In this document: positions 44,805 through 54,502 of the stretch, one piece after another
Position numbering within the stretch: position 1 is the first letter of the stretch
Layout: the number at the start of each line of letters is the position of its first letter
DNA from: Mycolicibacterium goodii
Lineage (GTDB): Bacteria; Actinomycetota; Actinomycetes; Mycobacteriales; Mycobacteriaceae
NCBI RefSeq assembly: GCF_022370755.2
Contig: NZ_CP092364.2
Location: forward strand, 2,480,001 to 2,544,000
DNA: 64,000 nucleotides
Direction: 5' to 3'
Translations under genes and position numbers: made by a program
Notes under the pieces: generated by a model
Seen by the model: only the letters and a program-made list of their open reading frames with translations
Database searches by the model: none
What the model was told of the DNA's origin: nothing

Positions 44805-46292
44805 TTGCGCCGCGTGACCGTTCCCGTCGACTGGGACGAAGAGATCGGCGCCATCGCCCGCGCCAACCTTGCGCTGGGCGGCCCCGCGCTGCTGTTCGAG
44901 AACATCGTCGGCCATGAAAAAACCAGGTGCACAAAGCTTTTGACGTCAGCACTCGGCAGCCGCCGACAGGTTCAGCTCATGTTGGGCCTGCCCGAAGGCA
45001 CCCGGGATTCGGACATCGTGCGTCACCTCCGGGAGGCCTTCAAGAACCCCATACCGCCACGCGTGGTCGACACCGGTCCCGTCAAGGAGAACATCGTCGC
45101 GGGCGACGACATCAACCTGTTCGAGCTTCCGGTCCCGAAGTGGCACGCCGAGGACGGTGGCCGCTACATCGACACCTTCTGCGGCGTGGTCACCGAGGAC
45201 AAGGTGACGGGACGCGACAACATAGGTTGCTACCGCGGCCAGATCGTCGACCGCGACAAGATCGCCAAGCTGTTGGTGCCCAGTCAGGGGTGGGGCGTCC
45301 ACATGGAGGAATACAAGCCGCAGCCGATGCCGGTCGCCGTCGTGTACGGATGGCACGACGTGCTGGGGTTCTGCGCCGGCAGCCCCTTCCCGAAAAACGT
45401 GTGTGAGTGGGACATGATGGGCGCCCTCCTCGGCCGCCCGGTCGACCTGGTGGCGTGCGAAACGGTACCGCTGCACGTGCCCGCAAGCGCGGAGATCGTG
45501 ATCGAGGGCTACATCGACCCCGATCCAGAGACCTTTGTCATGGAGGGCCCGTTCGGCGAATACCCGGGATTCATCGGCGGCGCCGCACCAGCGCCGGTCC
45601 TGCGGGTCACCCGGATCACCCACCGCGACGACCCCGTGCTGCGAGGGACCCTGGAGGGGATCCGGCCGGGGTGCTTCAACGAAGACAGCATCGTCAACTT
45701 TGCACGGTCGGCGATCACCTGGAATGTGCTGGAAGATCTCGGGATCGGCGGCATCACCGATCTGTGGATGACGGAGGTGACCAACGGCCAGAACACTCTG
45801 GTGCAGATCCAGAAGAGATACCGTGGCCACGCCCAACAGATTGCTTCGGCCTTGTGGGGAACCGGCGGCTCGGTGTGGTTTCACAAGAATGTCCTGGTTG
45901 TCGAGGAGGACGTCGACATCCACGACCCGGTCGCGCTGGACTGGGCGATGTCGTACCGCGTCAACGCCGGCCTCGGCGACATCGCGTTCTTCGGCCCCGG
46001 TATGGGCTCCTCACTCGATCCGTCGACACCGCCGGAGCTGAACGACACCAACAAATATGGCGCGGGTCAATGGACGCGGGTGTTGATCGACGCCACCCGG
46101 AGCTGGGAGACAGACCCGCGTCCCGAATGGGGTGGGCGCCGCTTTCCGCCTACCGACCGACTTTCGCCCGAAATCGAGTCGAAGGTTGCACGCCGCTGGG
46201 ACGAATACGGGATCGGTATCCCCTACCTCGATGCCGATGGACGCGAAATGCTGACGCTCCAGGAGCTGAGCAGACGGTTCCCGGAAGCCTAG
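44805..46292 (+). CDS. ubiD: UbiD-family prenyl-FMN decarboxylase
   Basis: A 495-residue (de)carboxylase requiring prenylated FMN. The conserved EGPFGEYPGFIGG (about 245-257) contains the two catalytic Glu residues spaced by five. DINLFELPVPKWHAEDGGRYI and the SCE-like MTEVTNGQN region agree with the aromatic/acrylate decarboxylase group. The frame starts at TTG 44805 just after an in-frame TAG, so about 16 residues of the usual N-terminus are missing; GTG 44814 is a further option. No ubiX for the cofactor lies in the window. Confidence 0.9.
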   Translation: MRRVTVPVDWDEEIGAIARANLALGGPALLFENIVGHEKTRCTKLLTSALGSRRQVQLMLGLPEGTRDSDIVRHLREAFKNPIPPRVVDTGPVKENIVAGDDINLFELPVPKWHAEDGGRYIDTFCGVVTEDKVTGRDNIGCYRGQIVDRDKIAKLLVPSQGWGVHMEEYKPQPMPVAVVYGWHDVLGFCAGSPFPKNVCEWDMMGALLGRPVDLVACETVPLHVPASAEIVIEGYIDPDPETFVMEGPFGEYPGFIGGAAPAPVLRVTRITHRDDPVLRGTLEGIRPGCFNEDSIVNFARSAITWNVLEDLGIGGITDLWMTEVTNGQNTLVQIQKRYRGHAQQIASALWGTGGSVWFHKNVLVVEEDVDIHDPVALDWAMSYRVNAGLGDIAFFGPGMGSSLDPSTPPELNDTNKYGAGQWTRVLIDATRSWETDPRPEWGGRRFPPTDRLSPEIESKVARRWDEYGIGIPYLDADGREMLTLQELSRRFPEA

Positions 46293-46388
46293 TTCACCGA
46301 GCAACGCGGCGCACGAACGGAATCCGGCGTAATCGTTCATCGAAATCGGGTGACACTCAGAAATATTCACAAAGGTAAAGTCACCCAT

Positions 46389-46841
46389 ATGCCGCCGCCC
46401 GGACGTGCCAGCGAGTCCCACGTGATCGCTGAGAGCCTGCGAGTCGTGGTCTGGGCGCTGCGGCGATACGGCGAGCGGCAGTCGGGACTGACGCCACTCC
46501 CCCAGTCCGAACTCGAGGTGCTCCGCACGATCGGTGACAATGCGGGCTGCACGGTGTCGGAGGTGGCTCGCCTGCTGTCACTGCAACCGAGTAATGTCAG
46601 TACCACCGTGCGCCATCTGATCGCCCGCGACCTGGTGGTCCGTGTGGTGAACCCGGATGACCGCCGGTCGGCGCAACTGCATCTGAGTGAGACCGCGAAG
46701 CGGCACAAGCAGATGATCACCGACGCCTGGGTCACCGCGCTGGAGCGGCAACTCGAGACGATGACCGACCACGAGGTCGACGTGCTCGTCGAAGCCGCGC
46801 CCCTGTTGCGGCGGCTCACCGAGATCGCTGATATGCGATAG
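46389..46841 (+). CDS. MarR-family regulator
   Basis: About 150 residues from ATG 46389; a GTG at 46350 would add 13. Winged helix with CTVSEVARLLSLQPSNVSTTVRHL and the DDRRS wing loop typical of MarR proteins. It lies 96 bp after ubiD and 111 bp before an MFS pump, so it may regulate either. GGGTGAC (46348) and GTCACCC (46380) form an inverted pair just upstream of its start. Confidence 0.85.
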   Translation: MPPPGRASESHVIAESLRVVVWALRRYGERQSGLTPLPQSELEVLRTIGDNAGCTVSEVARLLSLQPSNVSTTVRHLIARDLVVRVVNPDDRRSAQLHLSETAKRHKQMITDAWVTALERQLETMTDHEVDVLVEAAPLLRRLTEIADMR

Positions 46842-46952
46842 GCGGATAGGCGGATCTGCCGGCCTCGTTTCAGCGGCCTGCGGATTCGCCCCCTGCACCA
46901 CCCCCGGTTCATAATCGACAAACACGAAGATGAGCTAACGATTGGAGCGGGT

Positions 46953-48431
46953 GTGGCCGAGGCCGTGAGTGCGACCGACAGGAGTCGGTCCGCCCGGGCC
47001 ACCGGCGGCAAACAGCGTCCACCCGTTGTCCTGATCGGCGGACTGAGCCTCGTGGTCCTCACCGTCGCCGTGCTGCAGACCGCCGTGGTGCCGGTGCTCG
47101 GGGTGATCGCCACGCAGTTGCACGCCTCTCCGGTCGCGGTCAGCTGGGCGGTGACCGCCAACCTCCTCGCCGCCGCGGCAGCGACGCCGCTCATCGGCCG
47201 TCTCGCCGACCTCTACAGCAAGAAACTCGTGCTGCTCGCGGTACTGGTGATCGTCCTGGCCGGTTCGGTACTCGCGGCCGCGACCGCCTCGGTGCCGCTG
47301 CTGATCGTCGGCCGTGTCCTGCAGGGCGCCTCGTACGCCCTCTACCCCATCTGCATCGCGATCCTGCGCGAGGAACTTGCCGAGGACCGTCTGGTGGGCG
47401 CCATGGCCGTGTTGTCGGGCACCCTCGGCTTCGGCGGCGGCGTGGGCCTCGTGGTCACCGGACTGCTGATGTCCGGCGACGCGGGATATCACCGGGTTTT
47501 CTGGCTCACCACCGTGTTCACCGCCGTCGTCATCGTCGTCGCCGCAGTGACCGTGCCCGCACGCAAACCCACCGCGGACGGGTCCATCGACTGGCTCGGC
47601 GCCGTGGGTCTGGCCGGCGGCCTGTCCGCGGTCCTCCTCGCGATCACGCAGGGCAACGCATGGGGATGGACCTCCCCCGCAGCCACCGGGGTCCTCGTCG
47701 GGGGCACGGCACTGCTCGCGGGTTGGTGGTTCTGGGAGCGCCGCATCACCCACCCGCTGGTGTCGACCGGCATGCTCACCAAACGACCTATCCTGCTGAC
47801 CAATCTCGCGACGATCTTCGTGGGCATGGGTTTGTACTTCGCGTTCCTCGGTCTCACCCAGTTCGTGCAGATGCCCGCCGAGACCGCCGGGTACGGGTTC
47901 GGGGCATCGGTGCTGCAGGCGAGCCTGTACTTCCTGCTGCCAGGAGCGATGGCCGGATTCCTCGTCGCACTCGTCAGCGGACGGTTCATCGACCGTTTCG
48001 GGGCGCGCAAGGTTCTCATGGTCGGCGCCCTGGCAGGCATCGCGGGATTCGTCATGCTGGCGCTCGCGCACCATCGGGCATGGCAGGTCATCGTCGCCGG
48101 CGTGCTGGCCAACGCCTACATCAGCCTCGGTTACGGGGCCCTGCCCGCGCTCGTCGTGAGCGAGGTCGACGCCTCGGAGACCGGTGTGGCGACGAGCATG
48201 AACGCGATTGCGCGCACGATCGGCAGCTCGACCGCCGCCGCCATCGTCGCCGTACTGCTCGGGCACAGCGTGATTCCCGGGGAGGCGAGCTTCGTGACCA
48301 TCTTCGTCGCCGGAGCCGTCACCGCCGGGATGGCCATGGCGCTCATCGCGATATCCCGGGTGCCCGATCGGCACCGCGAATCGCAGCAGGGCCTCGCCGA
48401 GAGCCGAGCCATGAACCACGAGTGGGGCTGA
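46953..48431 (+). CDS. MFS multidrug transporter (DHA2/EmrB type)
   Basis: A 492-residue, 14-helix carrier from GTG 46953 (GGAGCGGG upstream). ISWAVTANLLAAAAATPLIGRL-like helix 2 is followed by motif A ADLYSKK; motif C-like GLVVTGLLMS is in helix 5. MarR plus EmrB-type pump is a common drug- or phenolic-responsive pair. The substrate may be a phenolic handled by the UbiD enzyme; this is speculation. Confidence 0.9.
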   Translation: MAEAVSATDRSRSARATGGKQRPPVVLIGGLSLVVLTVAVLQTAVVPVLGVIATQLHASPVAVSWAVTANLLAAAAATPLIGRLADLYSKKLVLLAVLVIVLAGSVLAAATASVPLLIVGRVLQGASYALYPICIAILREELAEDRLVGAMAVLSGTLGFGGGVGLVVTGLLMSGDAGYHRVFWLTTVFTAVVIVVAAVTVPARKPTADGSIDWLGAVGLAGGLSAVLLAITQGNAWGWTSPAATGVLVGGTALLAGWWFWERRITHPLVSTGMLTKRPILLTNLATIFVGMGLYFAFLGLTQFVQMPAETAGYGFGASVLQASLYFLLPGAMAGFLVALVSGRFIDRFGARKVLMVGALAGIAGFVMLALAHHRAWQVIVAGVLANAYISLGYGALPALVVSEVDASETGVATSMNAIARTIGSSTAAAIVAVLLGHSVIPGEASFVTIFVAGAVTAGMAMALIAISRVPDRHRESQQGLAESRAMNHEWG

Positions 48432-48696
48432 CCTACTCAACGGTTTCCGTCACTCCTGGCAACTCCGACTGGGAAACTTGGCGCACGCCCGAACGTCGCA
48501 GCGCTCCGAATTCCGCAGGAGGCCCTCCTGCCGTGGACGTTGACGGCTATTACAGCGGATTCGTGTGCTTGAAACCCTGCAGAACGAAGGAATCCATTGT
48601 AAAAATGTTAAATCGTTGCGGAATCGCTTGCGAACGTCGGCTGAATCCGCGAAGGTTTACCCACAGCCACTCCGGCTGCACCTGAGGAGGACCACG

Positions 48697-49908
48697 CTGA
48701 CCGGGCCAGACACCACCGCCGCCGTTGACCACCCGACGGGACAGAGCGGCGAGCCACGCAAAAGTGGCACCCCCGTGATCGAGATCGACCACGTCACGAA
48801 GCGATTTGCCGACTACGTGGCCGTGGCCGACGCCGACTTCTCCATCGCACAGGGCGAGTTCTTCTCGCTGCTCGGCCCGTCGGGATGCGGCAAGACCACC
48901 ACGCTGCGGATGATCGCCGGCTTCGAGAGCCCCACCGAAGGCGCCATCCGCCTCGAAGGGGTCGACGTTTCCCGTACTCCGCCGCACAAGCGCAACGTCA
49001 ACACAGTCTTTCAGCACTACGCGCTGTTCCCGCACATGACCGTGTGGGACAACGTCGCGTACGGGCCGCGCAGTAGGAAGAAGTCCGAGAAGAAGGACTC
49101 GGCGGCGATCAAGCGCAGTGTCGACGAGCTACTCGAGATCGTGAAGCTCACCGACTTCGCCAAGCGCAAGCCCGCCCAGTTGTCCGGCGGACAACAACAA
49201 CGCGTGGCGCTGGCGCGCGCCCTGGTCAACTACCCGAGCGCGCTGCTGCTCGACGAGCCACTCGGCGCGCTCGACCTCAAGCTGCGCCACGCGATGCAGT
49301 TCGAGCTCAAGCGCATCCAGCGCGAGGTCGGCATCACGTTCATCTACGTCACGCACGATCAGGAAGAAGCCCTCACGATGAGCGACCGGATCGCGGTGAT
49401 GAACGCCGGCAACGTCGAGCAGATCGGTACGCCCACCGAGATCTACGACAAGCCGGCGACGGTGTTCGTCGCGAGCTTCATCGGACAGGCCAACCTCTGG
49501 CCGGGTCGCCAGACCGGGCGCACCAACGGCGAATACGTCGACGTCGAGGTGCTCGGCACGAAGCTGAAGGCCAAGCCAGGAGATACGGCGATCGAAGCGG
49601 GCGGGCACGCCACGCTGATGATCCGGCCCGAACGGGTCCGCGTCTCGATCGACCAACCGACCGGAGACGTCGCGACGGTTCCCGCGACCGTCACCGATCT
49701 GACATTCCAGGGCCCGGTCGTGCGTCTGTCCCTGGCCGCGCCCGACGACTCGACGATCATTGCTCACGTGGGGGCCGAACAGAACCTGCCCTTGCTGCGG
49801 CCAGGAGACCGGGTGCATGTCAGCTGGTCGCCGGACGCATCCCGGGTTCTGCCGGCGGCCGACATCCCCACGACCGAAGACCTCGAGGACATGCTGGACG
49901 ACTCGTAA
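48697..49908 (+). CDS. potA: Polyamine ABC transporter ATPase
   Basis: ATP-binding subunit of a spermidine/putrescine-type importer. Walker [11 protein letters not shown]-loop [11 protein letters not shown], signature [15 protein letters not shown], Walker [13 protein letters not shown]-loop THDQEEAL, then a TOBE domain ([10 protein letters not shown], and [12 protein letters not shown]). The start is unusual: no ATG/GTG/TTG fits the homology, and a strong GAGGAGG (48684-48690) sits 6 bp before CTG 48697. The frame is open to GTG 48565, but that stretch looks non-coding. About 403 residues. First gene of potADBC. Confidence 0.93.
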   Translation: MTGPDTTAAVDHPTGQSGEPRKSGTPVIEIDHVTKRFADYVAVADADFSIAQGEFFSLLGPSGCGKTTTLRMIAGFESPTEGAIRLEGVDVSRTPPHKRNVNTVFQHYALFPHMTVWDNVAYGPRSRKKSEKKDSAAIKRSVDELLEIVKLTDFAKRKPAQLSGGQQQRVALARALVNYPSALLLDEPLGALDLKLRHAMQFELKRIQREVGITFIYVTHDQEEALTMSDRIAVMNAGNVEQIGTPTEIYDKPATVFVASFIGQANLWPGRQTGRTNGEYVDVEVLGTKLKAKPGDTAIEAGGHATLMIRPERVRVSIDQPTGDVATVPATVTDLTFQGPVVRLSLAAPDDSTIIAHVGAEQNLPLLRPGDRVHVSWSPDASRVLPAADIPTTEDLEDMLDDS

Positions 49909-49974
49909 TCTCCGCCAGTCGCCGAAAACCCTTCCCTGAACGACGATCGCGCCCGGATTCAAGAAAGGTCGCCC

Positions 49975-51168
49975 ATGCCGAACAACACCGATCCCCAGCT
50001 CTTCGCCCGTCTTGCCGCCAACCGCACCTCGCGGCGCCGTTTCCTCGGAGGTGGTGCCGCAGCCGCGGCGGCACTCGCCCTCGGGCCCGCTGTGCTGGCC
50101 GCCTGCGGCAGCGGTGGGAACGGTGGTTCCGAGGCCACTTCTCCTGCGCCCGATGACGGTTCGCCCGCGAGCGGCACCCTGCGGATCTCGAACTGGCCGC
50201 TGTACATGGCCGACGGTTTCGTCGCCGCATTCCAGACCGCATCCGGTCTGACGGTCGACTACAAGGAAGACTTCAACGACAACGAACAGTGGTTCGCCAA
50301 GGTCAAGGAACCGCTGTCGCGTAAGCAGGACATCGGGGCGGATCTCGTCGTCCCGACCGAGTTCATGGCCGCGCGGATCATGGGCCTCAACTGGCTCAAC
50401 GAGATCAACGAATCCCGCGTGCCCAACAAGAAGAACCTGCGTGAGGATCTGCTCAACTCCAAGGTCGACCCGGGCCGCAAGTACACGGCCCCGTACATGA
50501 CCGGCATGGTCGGTATCGCCTACAACCGCGCGGCGACCGGTCGCGACATCACCAAGATGGACGATCTGTGGGACCCGGCGTTCAAGGGACGGGTGAGCCT
50601 GTTCTCCGACGTCCAGGACGGGCTGGGCATGATCATGCAATGGCAGGGCAACTCGATCGAGGACCCGACCACCGAGTCCGTACAGAAGGCCGCCGACTTC
50701 GTCCGCGAGCAGAAGGACAAGGGCCAGATCCGCCGGTTCACCGGCAACGACTACGCCGATGACCTCGCCGCAGGCAACATCGCCATCGCCCAGGCGTATT
50801 CGGGTGACGTGGTGCAGCTTCAAGCGGACAATCCCGACCTGCAGTTCGTGGTCCCCGAGTCCGGCGGCGACTGGTTCATCGACACCATGGTCATCCCGTA
50901 CACCACGCAGAACCAGAAGGCGGCCGAGGCCTGGATCGACTACGTCTACGACCGGCCCAACTACGCCAAGCTCGTCGCCTTCACGCAGTACGTTCCGGTG
51001 CTGTCCGACATGAGCGACGAGTTGGCGAAGATCGATCGCGCGCTGGCCGAGAACCCCCTGATCAACCCACCCGCCGAGACGTCCGCCAAGCTCAAGTCAT
51101 GGGCGGCGCTGACCGACGAGCAGACCCAGGAGTTCAACACCATTTACACCGCAGTGACCGGAGCCTGA
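49975..51168 (+). CDS. potD: Polyamine-binding lipoprotein (Tat-exported)
   Basis: A 397-residue extracytoplasmic binding protein. The twin-arginine signal TSRRRFLGGG is followed by a hydrophobic stretch and lipobox LAACG. The mature part starts LRISNWPLYMADGFVAAFQ, the PotD/PotF fold, with acidic and aromatic residues expected for polyamine binding (DLVVPTEFM; GDWFIDTMVIP). It captures substrate for the PotB-PotC channel. Confidence 0.93.
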   Translation: MPNNTDPQLFARLAANRTSRRRFLGGGAAAAAALALGPAVLAACGSGGNGGSEATSPAPDDGSPASGTLRISNWPLYMADGFVAAFQTASGLTVDYKEDFNDNEQWFAKVKEPLSRKQDIGADLVVPTEFMAARIMGLNWLNEINESRVPNKKNLREDLLNSKVDPGRKYTAPYMTGMVGIAYNRAATGRDITKMDDLWDPAFKGRVSLFSDVQDGLGMIMQWQGNSIEDPTTESVQKAADFVREQKDKGQIRRFTGNDYADDLAAGNIAIAQAYSGDVVQLQADNPDLQFVVPESGGDWFIDTMVIPYTTQNQKAAEAWIDYVYDRPNYAKLVAFTQYVPVLSDMSDELAKIDRALAENPLINPPAETSAKLKSWAALTDEQTQEFNTIYTAVTGA

Positions 51169-51172
51169 CCCG

Positions 51173-52048
51173 GTGGCGGGTGTAGCCACCAGTAGTCGGC
51201 AGCGGAGCAAGATCGCTCCGTACCTCATGATCCTGCCTGCGCTGGTGTATCTCGGGATCTTCTTCGTGGTGCCGTTCTTCACGTTGGCGCGCACCTCGCT
51301 GTCGTCGTCCGGTGGGTCGGTCTATCTGCCCACGCTGACGTTCGACTGGAACTTCGGCAACTATCTGCACGCCTTCAGCGCGTACCAGGATCAGATCCTG
51401 AGGTCCTTCGGGTATGCGTTCGTGGCCACCGTGTTGTGCGTGATCCTGGCGTTTCCGCTCGCCTACGTGATCGCGTTCAAAGCGGGACGGTTCAAGAACC
51501 TGATCCTGGGCCTGGTGATCCTGCCCTTCTTCGTGACATTCCTGATCCGCACGATCGCCTGGAAAACGATTCTTGCCGACGACGGTTGGGTGGTCAGCGC
51601 GCTCGGTGCGATCGGTCTGCTGCCTGACGAGGGTCGGCTGTTGTCGACCCCGTGGGCGGTGATCGGCGGCCTCACCTACAACTGGATCATCTTCATGATC
51701 CTGCCGCTGTACGTGAGCCTGGAGAAGATCGACCCGCGCCTCATCGAGGCATCGAAGGACCTGTACTCCTCGAACACCCGCAGCTTCACGAAAGTGATTC
51801 TGCCGCTGTCGATGCCGGGAGTGCTCGCGGGAAGCATGCTGGTGTTCATCCCGGCGGTCGGTGACTTCATCAACGCCGACTATCTGGGCAGTACGCAGAC
51901 CACGATGATCGGCAACGTGATCCAGAAGCAGTTCCTGGTGGTCAAGGACTATCCGGCGGCCGCGGCGTTGAGCATGGTGCTGATGGTGATCATCCTCGTC
52001 GGTGTGCTGATGTACACCCGCGCCCTCGGTACGGAGGACCTGGTATGA
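51173..52048 (+). CDS. potB: Polyamine ABC permease 1
   Basis: A 291-residue membrane subunit with six helices from GTG 51173. The cytoplasmic EAA loop LIEASKDLYSSNTRSFTKVILPLSMPG contacts PotA. Only 4 bp after the potD stop; it overlaps potC by 4 bp. Confidence 0.92.
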   Translation: MAGVATSSRQRSKIAPYLMILPALVYLGIFFVVPFFTLARTSLSSSGGSVYLPTLTFDWNFGNYLHAFSAYQDQILRSFGYAFVATVLCVILAFPLAYVIAFKAGRFKNLILGLVILPFFVTFLIRTIAWKTILADDGWVVSALGAIGLLPDEGRLLSTPWAVIGGLTYNWIIFMILPLYVSLEKIDPRLIEASKDLYSSNTRSFTKVILPLSMPGVLAGSMLVFIPAVGDFINADYLGSTQTTMIGNVIQKQFLVVKDYPAAAALSMVLMVIILVGVLMYTRALGTEDLV

Positions 52049-52893
52049 CCACGACCGCGATGGCGGAGGCCACCGAGGCCACTGCCGAACCGAAAGTCGT
52101 CAAGGGCACCCGTCGCTGGGGTGATGTGAGCCTGCGGGTCGTCGCGGGCCTGGTGTTGCTGTACCTGTTCCTGCCGATCTTCGTGATCGTGTTGTTCTCG
52201 TTCAACAAGCCGGCAGGCAAGTTCAACTACACATGGCAGGGCTTCACGTTCGACAACTGGAAAGACCCGTTCAAGTACCCGGCGCTGACCGAGGCGTTGA
52301 AGCTGAGTCTCAACGTGGCCGCGGTGTCCACCTCGATCGCGCTCGTCCTCGGCACCCTGGTCGCCATCGCGCTGGTGCGCCAGCGGTGGCGGGGTCAGCG
52401 TGCGGTCGACACGTTCCTGGTGCTGCCGCTGACCGCACCCGAAGTGGTCATGGGCGCCTCGCTGCTCACGCTGTTCCTCGACCTGAACTGGGCGGCGGGC
52501 TACTCCACGATCGTCATCGCGCACATCGCATTCCAGATCAGCTTCATCGCCATGACGGTCCGGGCCCGGGTGCGCGGATTCGACTGGACCCTCGAGGATG
52601 CCTCGATGGACCTCGGAGCGAGCCCGACCCGCACATTCTTCAGGGTGACCCTGCCGCTGATCGTCCCGGGCATCGTCGCCGCCGCGATGCTGTCGTTCGC
52701 GCTGTCGCTCGACGACTTCATCATCACCTACTTCGTCAGCGGTTCCACCGTGACCTACCCGCTGTACGTCAACGCGGCGGTCAAGGCAGCGGTGCCACCG
52801 CAGATCAATGTGCTGGCGACCGCGATCCTGGTGATCAGTCTGCTGCTGCTCGCTGCCGGAACGCTGTACCGGCGCAAGCGCATCGACGTCTAA
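52045..52893 (+). CDS. potC: Polyamine ABC permease 2
   Basis: A 282-residue, six-helix subunit with EAA loop SMDLGASPTRTFFRVTLPLIVPG and the conserved LDDFIITYF near the C-terminus. Starts inside the potB stop (ATGA). Its end overlaps the convergent nitroreductase-like gene by 4 bp. Confidence 0.92.
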   Translation: MTTTAMAEATEATAEPKVVKGTRRWGDVSLRVVAGLVLLYLFLPIFVIVLFSFNKPAGKFNYTWQGFTFDNWKDPFKYPALTEALKLSLNVAAVSTSIALVLGTLVAIALVRQRWRGQRAVDTFLVLPLTAPEVVMGASLLTLFLDLNWAAGYSTIVIAHIAFQISFIAMTVRARVRGFDWTLEDASMDLGASPTRTFFRVTLPLIVPGIVAAAMLSFALSLDDFIITYFVSGSTVTYPLYVNAAVKAAVPPQINVLATAILVISLLLLAAGTLYRRKRIDV

Positions 52894-53249
52894 GGCGCGT
52901 CGAGACGGACGGTGACCGACACCTTCCCGGCGTCGTTGCGATGTGCGACAGCGTGGCCGGTGCGGTCGGCTCCGTCCAGCCCGACGAGCGTGATCGAGCT
53001 GCCGTCGCCGAGGAAATTGCGCCACCACGTCTTGCGGTCGGGCATCTCGACACCGATCACCACGCGGTCATCGCCCATCTTCCGATAGCCGACCGGGGTC
53101 TCGAACGTCTGGCCTGATCGTCGTCCGGTGTACCGGATGACGATCACGCCGCGGCGCACCAGTGAGCCGACGATCGGAACACGGGTGAGCCGGGAGAACA
53201 CACCGTTGACGACACGGACGAACATCAGATCGTTCATGGGGCGGGCCAT
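52890..53249 (-). CDS. Ddn-like F420 nitroreductase/quinone oxidoreductase
   Basis: A 119-residue split-beta-barrel protein of the deazaflavin-dependent nitroreductase family: IVIRYTGRRSGQTFETPVGY, then KTWWRNFLGDGSSITL, the usual F420-contact segments. These enzymes reduce menaquinone or nitroimidazoles with F420H2. The N-terminal ~25 residues are short relative to Ddn. Substrate not identifiable. Confidence 0.82.
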   Translation of the reverse strand: MARPMNDLMFVRVVNGVFSRLTRVPIVGSLVRRGVIVIRYTGRRSGQTFETPVGYRKMGDDRVVIGVEMPDRKTWWRNFLGDGSSITLVGLDGADRTGHAVAHRNDAGKVSVTVRLDAP

Positions 53250-53291
53250 GTTCGGAGGGTATCCGCGCCAGACCGATCAACCAACCCGCGG

Positions 53292-54170
53292 TCAACCGAC
53301 CTCGACCGGGACAGGTTTGTCCCGCGCGCCCGTGCGGGCGGCTCCGATTCCGGCCGCCACCACGCAGCACATCCCGACCACACCCGCCGGGCCCGGTATC
53401 TGGCTGAGCACCACCAACCCGACCACCATCGCGAATGCGGGCTCCAGGCTCATCAGCGTCCCGAACGCGCCGGCGTTCAACCTGCGCAGTGCCAGCATCT
53501 CGAGGGCGAACGGGACGACCGGAAGCAATATCGCAAGCCCGACACCGACGAGCAGAATCTCGGGAGTCATCCGACCGAACACCGAAGGTCCGACCACGAC
53601 GGTGGACACCAACCCGGCGACCGGCATCGACACCGCGAGCCCGTTGATGCCGGCCACCTCATCGCCCACGCGTTGGGTGAGCAGGATGTAGCACGCCCAG
53701 CAGACCGCGGCGCCCAAAGCGAACAGCACACCGACGGGATCTACCTGACCCGTCCACGGCTCGGTCAACAACACGACGCCTGCGCCCGCGAGACCGGGCC
53801 ACACCACGCGGTTGCGGCCTTTGCCATGGATCACCGCTACTGAGAGTGGACCGAGGAACTCCAGGGCCGCCGCGGTGCCGAGCGGAATCCGCGACAGGGC
53901 CGCCATGAACAACATCGTGACGCCCGCGGTGACGATGCCCAGCACCACGCACGCGCCGAACGCCGACCTGCTGAACGCCGACGGACGCGGTCGCACGATC
54001 GCGAGCATCAGGATTCCCGCCCAGGCCAGACGCAGCCATGCCGCACCTTCGGCCCCGATGTCATCGATCAACGACACCGCAAGGGCAAGGCCCACCTGCA
54101 CACACGCCATGGAACCCATGGCCATGAGTGCGCCGGAACGTGCGGGATTCGGAGTCACCCCTGCATTCAA
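53292..54170 (-). CDS. DMT-superfamily (RhtA-like) exporter
   Basis: A 292-residue ten-helix EamA protein. The features [23 protein letters not shown] and [22 protein letters not shown] are strongly like the threonine/homoserine exporter RhtA. An inverted repeat of 10-bp arms lies upstream (54181-54235). Confidence 0.88.
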   Translation of the reverse strand: MNAGVTPNPARSGALMAMGSMACVQVGLALAVSLIDDIGAEGAAWLRLAWAGILMLAIVRPRPSAFSRSAFGACVVLGIVTAGVTMLFMAALSRIPLGTAAALEFLGPLSVAVIHGKGRNRVVWPGLAGAGVVLLTEPWTGQVDPVGVLFALGAAVCWACYILLTQRVGDEVAGINGLAVSMPVAGLVSTVVVGPSVFGRMTPEILLVGVGLAILLPVVPFALEMLALRRLNAGAFGTLMSLEPAFAMVVGLVVLSQIPGPAGVVGMCCVVAAGIGAARTGARDKPVPVEVG

Positions 54171-54180
54171 AGCCAGATAG

Positions 54181-54235
54181 ACCGTTCATGTCCACGTGAT
54201 TTTCGCGCACATATCGTTCGATGATCATGAACGGT
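54181..54235. promoter_or_regulatory. Spaced 10-bp inverted repeat upstream of the DMT gene
   Basis: ACCGTTCATG (54181-54190) and CATGAACGGT (54226-54235) are perfect complements 35 bp apart, starting 11 bp upstream of the exporter start. They could be two half-sites for a looping regulator or a stem in the leader RNA. Confidence 0.5.
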
Positions 54236-54352
54236 TCGCCTGTCGCCCGAGACGGGATCTCGGGCCGGTGCTGTCGCGGTCCCCTACCGGGATCTCCACG
54301 AGGCTCTGCGCATCGCAAACGGCTCCCGGTTCGGCTCGAGGCGCCACCGCGC

Positions 54353-54502
54353 TCAGCAGACTGCCACGAGCGCGGTGGCCGCCAGCACGGTCAAGAGAAC
54401 GAGCGTGACCCAGATTGATCTGATCGCCTTGCGGCGCAGAGTTTTCCCATCGGGTAACTCGGGAGGGGCCAACTCCTGGCGGGCCTGTTCGTCGCTTCTC
54501 AA
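54353..54502 (-). CDS. 49-residue single-helix membrane protein
   Basis: Very short gene overlapping the ECF sigma stop: the start TTG (54502-54500) shares bases with the sigma TGA, so translation is coupled. The product has a charged front (SDEQARQELAPPELPDGK), a basic LRRKAIRSIW segment and one C-terminal membrane helix (VTLVLLTVLAATALVAV) ending in Cys. Its position is that of an anti-sigma factor, but it is too short for a zinc anti-sigma fold. Not recognised. Confidence 0.6.
   Translation of the reverse strand: MRSDEQARQELAPPELPDGKTLRRKAIRSIWVTLVLLTVLAATALVAVC

Noticed and set aside
46348..46386. GGGTGAC...GTCACCC inverted pair as marR operator
   Set aside because: A 25-bp spacer is too wide for a typical MarR site, so it is only mentioned under the gene and not called as an operator.
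46935..48440. 501-codon open frame opposite the MFS transporter
   Set aside because: His/Gly/Asp-rich antisense reading of a membrane protein, typical third-position artefact.
48432..48696. Riboswitch in the potA leader
   Set aside because: No recognisable conserved aptamer core, only an AT-rich promoter-like patch before the GAGGAGG site.
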